In this document: positions 14,101 through 23,100 of the stretch, one piece after another
Position numbering within the stretch: position 1 is the first letter of the stretch
Layout of the letters: every line of letters begins with the position of its first letter
NCBI RefSeq assembly: GCF_018143015.1
Contig: NC_054746.1
Location: 20,288,464-20,352,463, forward strand
Direction of reading: 5' to 3'
Length of the DNA: 64,000 nt
DNA from: Lytechinus variegatus
Lineage: Eukaryota > Echinodermata > Echinoidea > Temnopleuroida > Toxopneustidae
Translations under genes and position numbers: made by a program
The notes under the pieces: generated by a model
The model's database searches: none
Seen by the model: the letters and a program-made list of their open reading frames with translations, nothing else
Told to the model about the DNA's origin: nothing

Positions 14101-17100
14101 TGCTGACGAGACCACTTTAGAAGTAAGCATTAATTGACAAAGTGTTGCTTTGATAATGGTTATGAATGTGTCTTGCAATTTTATTGACCGATACCCTGGG
14201 AGGGGTGGGGTCGGTAATGGTTGGATTAACTTATAGATAAGCATCCTTTTCAAACTTGTTTCCTTATCCCCTTTAGGGTTTCAAAATTGACAAAGGATGT
14301 TAATTTCAGTGATGATAACTAGCAAATGTATATGGGGAAAGGGTAAGAATTGAGACTAAAGGAACTAGATAGTACTGTTGAATAGGATGAAAAATAATTT
14401 CAATTTGTTCAGGGTGTAATGAAAATATGTTTAAAAGTTCATTATATCAACTATGTATATCAATTTCCAGAATGTACATACTTTGTATGGTACCAACTTT
14501 TTACACATCAGCAAATGGGAATCACAGCAAAATTTTATGATGCTAATTAGAGGTGTTTATGGAAAAATCTCTTGTTAATTAAACCCATGGTGAAAGTGCA
14601 TTTCATGTTTTTTGAAGGCATAAGTAAAATCATGACTCCATTTTCAACTAATGAGATGACTGGAACAATCAGCATAATTAATTTTTTTCATGCTCGGATC
14701 CTTAAAATGAGTTACTGGTAATATAAAAATAACAAAAATTTGAACTGAATTCAACATACTCTGACATTACTATGAGTCTTTTTCTTCCATTTGATATACA
14801 ATGCTCAACGCAATCACCCTTCTCTGGTTTCTTATTTATGATGATGACAATCTTCAGCATTTATATTTTGCCATATTTCTGTTAAAAACATTCATAGGCG
14901 CAGGCTCATCCAATGAGTTAATTACTACACATCTGTTGAAATAAGTGAGTTTTGAGAGACGATTTGAAGAGTTCAATGCTGTCAATTTCACGAAGCTAAG
15001 AAGGGAGGGAGTTCCAAAGGCATGTTTGTTTTATATATAATTCAGGATCTTATTTTAATCTCACACTTTCTTGCACAGATCACAGAAAGGCAGTCCGTAG
15101 GGCTAGCCTATCTCCCAGGCCATGTTATAAGAATTAAAGTCAAAGCTGTGGGAAGGTTGGCAATTTCCAGTCTGGAGTCCATCAACAGCTCGTACCAAAC
15201 AGAGGAAGTACCAGTCAAGGCAGAAGCACCTCCCTCAAAACAGTCATGTGACATAGGAAGTGACCAATCAGAAATGGCAAGGCAAGATGCAGAGCAGACA
15301 ACTGTGAAAAGCACTGATGAAATTGGTAAGTGCTCTAATATTCTATCTTATCATATGTCTATGTTTGTGTAGTAACAGGCCTACTCTGCTATATTAAGAA
15401 TCAAAATCTACTGCTTCTTTATTTAATTCTACTACATGTATATCTACTTCTTTAAAATCTACTACTCCTATTTGTACTAGTTCTATATCTACTCTTCTAC
15501 TGCTACATCTTCTTCTACATCTACTTCTACATCTACTTTTTTAACAATGATCTACTACTTCTACATCTACTTCTACATTTACTTTTTTAACATCTACTAC
15601 TTCTACATGTACTCCTTCTACATCTACTCCTTGTATATCTACTTTATCTACACCTGCCATTTGTAAATCTATTTTTTCAACATCTATTACATCTACTTCT
15701 ACATCTCACTTTCACTCTCACCTCATCCTCATTCTCACCCTCAGTCAAACCCTCACTCTTAATTGACATCTTTCCTTCACCTTCAATCTAAATCTAACTC
15801 TTACTCTCACCTTCTCTTGCCCTCACCCTTAGTTGCAATCTCCCCCTCACCTTCAATCTCATTCTCACCCTTGCCCTCAATCTCTCGAACTCTCACAACA
15901 CTAATTTTCTTTCTTATTCCCACTCTTGCCCTTGCCCTCAGTCTCACTATTGTCCTCACCCTCCTTCTCATTCTCTCTCTCCCTCTCACCCTCATTCTCG
16001 CTATCTCTTTCACTTTCACCACAACATTCCCTCACTTTCGTTCTCATTCTCCACTAGATTATCAACCCCACATTGATCCATCGACGGGTGAATGGATCGT
16101 CAGCGAACGAGATATTGAGTACATCACTATTGGAGCTGGGTTACTGGGATCTGGAGGGGGTGGTAGCCCCTACATGGGCAAGCTGAGGGCTCTTAAACAA
16201 CTGAGGAGTGGCAAGAGAATCAGAATCATTGCTCCGGAGAGGTAAGAACAAGCTCACTCAATTTACTCCCAATTTGTCAAGAGGTTATTTCCTTCAAAAA
16301 TCAAATACATGTAAGATTATGATCATTTTGATCATTACGATGAAACGTGTTTCCAAGCCTTGAAATAAGCGGGCGCTGAGCGCAAATTCGTGCTCATAAA
16401 GCCATCAATTGCGCCCATAAAGCCCCAAAATCATCAAAATTTTGACGACCGGGCGCAAATATTTTCCAGGTAATTGCGCCCGCCGTGAGTGAGCAGTGAA
16501 GCCATATCATACATGTAATTTAAATATCTGAAAAGCCAAAATCAAGTAACTTTCAATTTACGATAAACACAGTTTAAAATTGCCAAGTGCGTGTTTTTTT
16601 CTGTACCATAAAAAGTGAGCTACGTCCGTCTTTTTTTCCTGTAATACATGTGCGCGCGTGCTTCTGGTAGCGGTTTTTCCATACTTCACCATGTGCAATT
16701 TCTAATGCACACATTTCCAATTAGGATATCACAATTCTGCGATAAAGTAATTCGAATTGCACAGGAGATAAATCCCTGTTCACAGCATTAGATGTGCGAG
16801 TCTTTTATCCTCACAGTCGCCGACTTTGCTTGTTAAAACGGAGCCTAAAAAATCACTTAGCTTATAGTTATGAATTGTAGCTTTTTAATTTCTTTCTTGG
16901 AGAGGGGTAAATATCAGACAATAAATCATCAAACAAGGCTCAATCTAAAAAAAAAATAGGACGCCGCCGTGCACTAGAGTGTGATGTTAGCTAGCCTGTT
17001 TGAGCTCATAATCTCTGCCAGAGCTCTGGGTGAGAATTCTATCAGTAATGGCCTAAGTGATGGTGATTTTCTGTTTCAGATAGAGTTTAGATTTCATGTT

Positions 17101-20100
17101 AATTTTTGAAAGCTGTCAAAAAACTTTATGATTTCTTCATTGTGATGAATATTTAAGTTATTAATGAATACATTTTCACCGAATTTAGACTCTCCAAGAG
17201 TGAAAGGCATTTTCTGTGGAGATCTGCGTTTTCAAATAACTTGTGAAAAACTTAAGGTACACTTGTACATGAACCTACAATACTCAAGATACATGTAGGC
17301 CTACATAGCCTGTTGCTACATTTATATGTGCTGGAATTTGAATAGACTGAGTTAGATATTGATTTCATTTCTTCATTTCTTTAGCATAATTTATATGCAA
17401 TCCAAGTGCACCTCACAATCACACACAAACACTCACCCACACCCGTGATTCTAACCATGAAAAAACCTTAAAATTATTTATTTTTTTCTAAATTTATTAT
17501 TTGATCTGAATTCTCTCTTTCTCCATCTCTCTCTCTCTTTCTATATTTTCATTTTATTCATTTATTTAGATTTTTTTTTTTTTGGGGGGGGGGGTTCGTT
17601 GATCGTGGTTCATTAAAGATGAAAATAAATTAGCCCATGTGTGTGTGGTTGTAAAGGGGATGTGGAGTGAGAGTGTCAAAACACACTTAAACATTTAAAT
17701 CTGATTTCTTAAATGTTTGAATAAGCCTAATACTTAGCATATGCTATTCATGTACGAATTAAAAAATTACAGGAGCTGTGCTTACTATAAACAAATTTGC
17801 GGTGTGGTTCACCGTTATATATATATATATTTTTTAATTGCCCCCGGTTCCTGTAAAAAACCCGTGAGCCGGGGGCAATTTAAAAAAAAAATTGCCCCCG
17901 GCTCACAGGTGCTTATTTCAAGGCTTGCGTGTTTCTACACTAACTTTTTTCCTGTAAAAATGATATTGCTTGGTCAAGTCATGAATGAGTGGGATAAACA
18001 CATATCAAATGCAAGATTTTGAATGTTACAAGAGTCATTTTCAAAATTAATCAAGTCATATATCTGGTGCTTTATGTGGCTGCTTATTATTCATCATTAT
18101 ATTTATCACCTGGATGCAAGTAAACTTGTTGGCATCCAGCTTGTCATAAAACTTACTTGAATTTTCAGCAGAGGTCTGCTGATTTATAAGTGTTAATGAT
18201 AATGATAAGAAGAGGAATATATGTCATATTATGCAAATCCCCAACCAATAGCAAACATTCATTATATTATGTGTATTATTAAAATTTGTCAAGTAATCTG
18301 ATGAGGAAGATAGGAAAAAATTGTTTGGCAACATTATTTCCTCTAAAACCAAATACCGTACACAGAGTTTTATTGGAAGCCACCTTATCTGTGATTTATC
18401 AAAATGAAACTTTGCTTTAAATCTGGACCCATTGAACATGATTAAATATATATGAGCCCATTAATCCAATTATGAAAAAGTTCCCATGATATACATGAGA
18501 TATAAAAGGAAATTTAATTTGTTTTGGGCCTCCAAATAAATAATATTGTGAAGTTACTCTATAAAAATGTAACTAAGCCCCCCCCCCCTGATCAGTTTAT
18601 GTTAATCTTGACAGGATATTTTGTGTTCTTTCAGATTCGGTACAACTCCAGCTCTGCAAGGAAAGGTTCCTTCTGTAGCTTTCATGGGTGCTCCAGCTGT
18701 ACTGATTGAGAAGTTAGTCTCTGGCACCGAGATACCTAGGGGTCTCACCTGCCTACAGGATATACTGTCAGCAAACCCAGACGATGTCCGCCATCAAGCA
18801 GCACCTCTAGGTATTTACATATACTCTCCTTGAATGTGCACCTCGATGCATTAGTGAAATCAGATAGTGTTGGATGTCTTCAGTACTTTTTTTTTATTCC
18901 CAAGGCTAGACAGTGATTCATATCAAGTCCTTTTATGCCTTTTGGACCCCTTGCGCGAGCTAATGCTCAGCGGCGCACGCACAGTCGCACAAGCGCTGCC
19001 CGGTTAGCGCTAGGGCACGGCGGCCGTGGCCCCTGCCTGCTGCACTGCATATTAGGTACAGTACGCGCCCGGCCCGAATATGACAACTTTTGCCATTGGC
19101 TTGTGGTCTGACACATGTTTATTTAAAGCTAAAACGCGAACGCAAAGTTTGACCAATGAACATCATTCTTACATCATCGTAAAGCTTATAAAAAACTGCA
19201 CAATGACTCATGGGAACTAAGCTGTACGATACCATCAAGCGAAATTGGAACGAGTGGGAAATCGTTTGTGGTGACATAAAGTAGGATTTTACGTTGAGTT
19301 TCATCCTATTTTTGATATGAAAGGGATGTTTTTGACCCCAAAACGCGAATGTAATTAACATCTTTGCAAAAATTTCAATTATCTTATGGAAATAATATGA
19401 TATCATCAGCATTATATCATTGGAACTAAGGATAAAAGTGGGAACTTTTTTCAGGAATGACAAAATTGTTAACAAAACATGAAATTTCCAATGGTATGTC
19501 CATAGAGTGGTAGACACGCGCGGAAAGCATGCTCAGTTAATGTCCCATAGGATTCGATGTGGTGTGTCTTGCATCTTATCGTGGATGGTAATGTTTTGGT
19601 CTCATTCTCTGTCCCTTGAAAAATGTGTCATGTCTTGGAGGTGTAGAAACTGCCAAGGCACTAAAAAGGGGCTTAATGTTGATGAGGTGATTTCAATGTA
19701 AATTAATGACTTTGATGAAAATTCATAATTCATAATTTTTTTTTTACAGATTTTTATCACACCCTCATTAACTTGTTCTACGCATTTTATTTTTTTAATT
19801 TGAAAATTAATTTGAATCCAAGGAGGAATTCCATCTTCTGGGAATGATGTACAGATTATAGCTTTCATAACATTGAAAGGTGATATTCCATAATTCTAAT
19901 GAAATGTCACTATTGATTTTTTATTGGGGGATTAAGGAGCTATGATGATAATCAGAAAGGGAATAATAAAATTTTGAAAGTTCTCCATAGCAAGTGAATG
20001 CAGTTGAGTAATCAGTACCTAATGAAGTTTCATTAAACATGCATCTTTATTTGCCCATCATAGACGGGGCATATTATGGTATCACGCTTGATGTCTGTCC

Positions 20101-23100
20101 CATCCGTTAACTTTTCCTTGTAAACATGATAACTTCAGTTTAACTTAACATTTGCTCATATAATTTGGTGTATATGATACTAGCATGGATCCTAGGAAGC
20201 GTATTGATTTTGAGGTCAAAACGTCAATGTCACAGTGACATGTTTTCATCTTACCTTTCTGCAGTCCTTGTAAACGCAATAACTTTAGTTTAACTTAACG
20301 TAGGCTCATATAATTTGGTGTGTATGATACTAGCATGAATCCCAGGAAGCCTGTTGATTTTGAGTTCAAATTTGAAGTCGCCACCTTCCACTTTTCTTGC
20401 TTGACCAATGACACCATTTTCCGTGTTACAAGCGGTCGTATTATGTGCTCACCATGCAGGGGTATATCAACCTAAAAAATAGACTGAGTCTCATTCAAGC
20501 TATAATTACTGTTCATAGCAGTTATTGTACCTCATATAGAAACAAGGTACCTATTTATCAGTTAATACAACTATTCATGTAGATCAGCTTAATCTACAAT
20601 TAATCACATATTTCTTCATTTTCAATCTACAAATATTGTTATGACAGAAAATGCTGAAAGCAGTTTAAACGATGGGCTTGTCTTTGTGAAGGACTACACT
20701 ATGTGTTCCTCAAACTCTACATCTGACAAGATATGTGCAATCTTATCTGCGGAGATCGGTGGCTTGAACTCCATTGAACCTCTCATTACTGGTGCCGACC
20801 TAGATGTACCTATCTTAGACTGTGATGGCATGGGGAGAGCTTTCCCAGAATTGCAGGTATGATGAGGCATTTCAAGTATGGTGCTGGTGTCAGTATTGGT
20901 GTTGGCTCTGGGTGTTAGGTTAGTGTTTTTATTGGTGTCAATATGGTGGTGGGTGCTGGTGTGCATGTATGTATCGATGTTGGTGTTAAATGTGTTTGTG
21001 AGTGTGGTGATGTGGCGTTGGTTTGGATGATGGCATTGGGAGAGCTTTCCCAGAATTACAAGTATGACAAGCAAGGGCGCCGGAAGCGGGGGGGGGGGAG
21101 ATTTTGCCCCCCCCCCATGTGCCCCCCTGAAAGTAGAAAAATGATAAATTATTTAAGGACAAAAGTAAACGATGAAGGCACTTTTCTGCTTGAAAATTGT
21201 CATTTCCATTGTCAAAAATGAAGAAAATTTGCCCCTGACGGGGCAATTACATTATCATAGTAAGCCTTGCGTCTTTTGACGAACAGTTCCTCTGTGAAAC
21301 ATACCTTTGATAAGCCTCTTTTCCATCTTATTACAGTGTGATAACGTTTAACCTTTTAATGAATACATTTCAGACTAAAACCGAATGGCAAATTTAGTGG
21401 TCCACCAATGATTAGGTTTATAACTCTATGATGCTGGCTGTGTCGGCTAACAAACGCGCAGTCGCCCAGAAACGCTCAGACCGGACTTGATATCACTAAC
21501 GCGCGTGAACACTAGTTACTCGAGCAACGTATGGAATCTATGTCATAGCCGTCAAGCCCAGAAACCATAACATCTCGAGAAACTTGTTTCAATTATTTCA
21601 TTTTCAAATAAATATAAATTGAGTTAATACAATGATAACCAGTCAGTGCCCTAAAGAAAATACCAAGGTCATTTCAACTCAATATAGACATGTTATCAGA
21701 AAATTACACACAGAATAATCATGTGTAGAAGATTATAATTTATAATTTGTGAAAATGGTGAATCCCACTCGAAAGCAACTTAGAGATAATGTTTAGACAT
21801 GAAAAAAATAAAATCATCTGTGAAAGTGTCTTCTTGACCCGACTCATATTATCCGAGATATGAATAAAAATGTAAATAAAGAATATAAAAGAAAAAATAA
21901 GCATTACAGTACTGCTCTACAAAAAAAATCTTAAGATATTTTCACAGCCCCGTATTTTCCTCTATTCCTTTTCATTGGCATGATTGGAAGGCGTTTTGTC
22001 TGATACTATTTCAGCTCATATGGTAGCACTTGTGTATTTTAGATTCCAAAACTTCTTCCCATTACCTGTTACTAATCAGATCGAGATGGCATGCAGCTAT
22101 GTTCTGTGGTTCATCCCAGCTTTTGTTATTCATGGATGTTTGCAAAAATCTGGGAGTGGGTGTGGCTGCAAGACCTAAATTTTCGAAGAAACTTAAGAGC
22201 GAGGGGGTTTGTGATGGGGAAGCTTTTGCATTTTCTAGAATAAAATTGAAGGATTTCGTGCACACTTTGGTGAATTTTGCCCTCTCGATCGGCAGCCCCT
22301 GGCTGCGTACGGTCATGTTTGTCATCTTAAAGTCTTTAAAAGGCCTATATTACATTGGTTTGAAAAAAATTTCATTTGCAATAAGGCTCGTAATTTGCTG
22401 GAACTGCGACCCTGATCATGAAGAAACACCAGTCTGGGTCAGAAGGGAGGAAACAGGAGCAAAAAGAACTCCAATACTCTTTAATTCTCTAGAAATTTAT
22501 TTCTGAATGCTCTTAGAAACGCAACTTTTATACTCCATTTTTACACAAAGTCCTTACCGTTGGGGTCCCACACCCTCTCCCGCTCGATCGCTTCGGTATC
22601 TCACGCTGTCAAAAATATTGTGCCCCCTTCGGGATTTTGCCCCCCAAAAAACTAAGTGTTCCGGCGTGCCTGATGACAAGTATTTTGGTGCTAGTGTTAG
22701 TATTGGTGTGAATGTGGTTTTGGTTGTTGATATAGGTGTTATACGTGAGGATGTTAGTATTAATGTACGTGTGCGTGGTGATGTGGTGTCGGTGTGGCTA
22801 GAGGTGTAGGCGCTGGTAAGGGTGTTGGTGTAGAGAATCAAAATCAAGCTGTTGATTCAAGCTTCAACTCCAAATGTGACTTTGTTACAACTAGCAGTTC
22901 CTGATTAAAATCCATGCAGCATCTTTTGTCATGTAATAGTGTTATTTCTTGTTTGATGTTTTGTTTTGTTAGATGTTCCTTCCCACGATTCACAAGAAGC
23001 CCTTGTATCCTGCTGTCTTGGTTAGTGACGGTAGTCAACAGTCAGTGATAGCAGAGGCAGCAAACTCAGTTCAGGTTGAAAACTGCTTTCGGACTGTTGT

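Noticed and set aside
15763-16057. Possible coding extension of exon 11 upstream through a Ser/Leu/Thr-rich frame.
   Set aside because: The sequence is a CTCACCCTC satellite; a good acceptor at 16057 and phase agreement with exon 10 show that it is intron.
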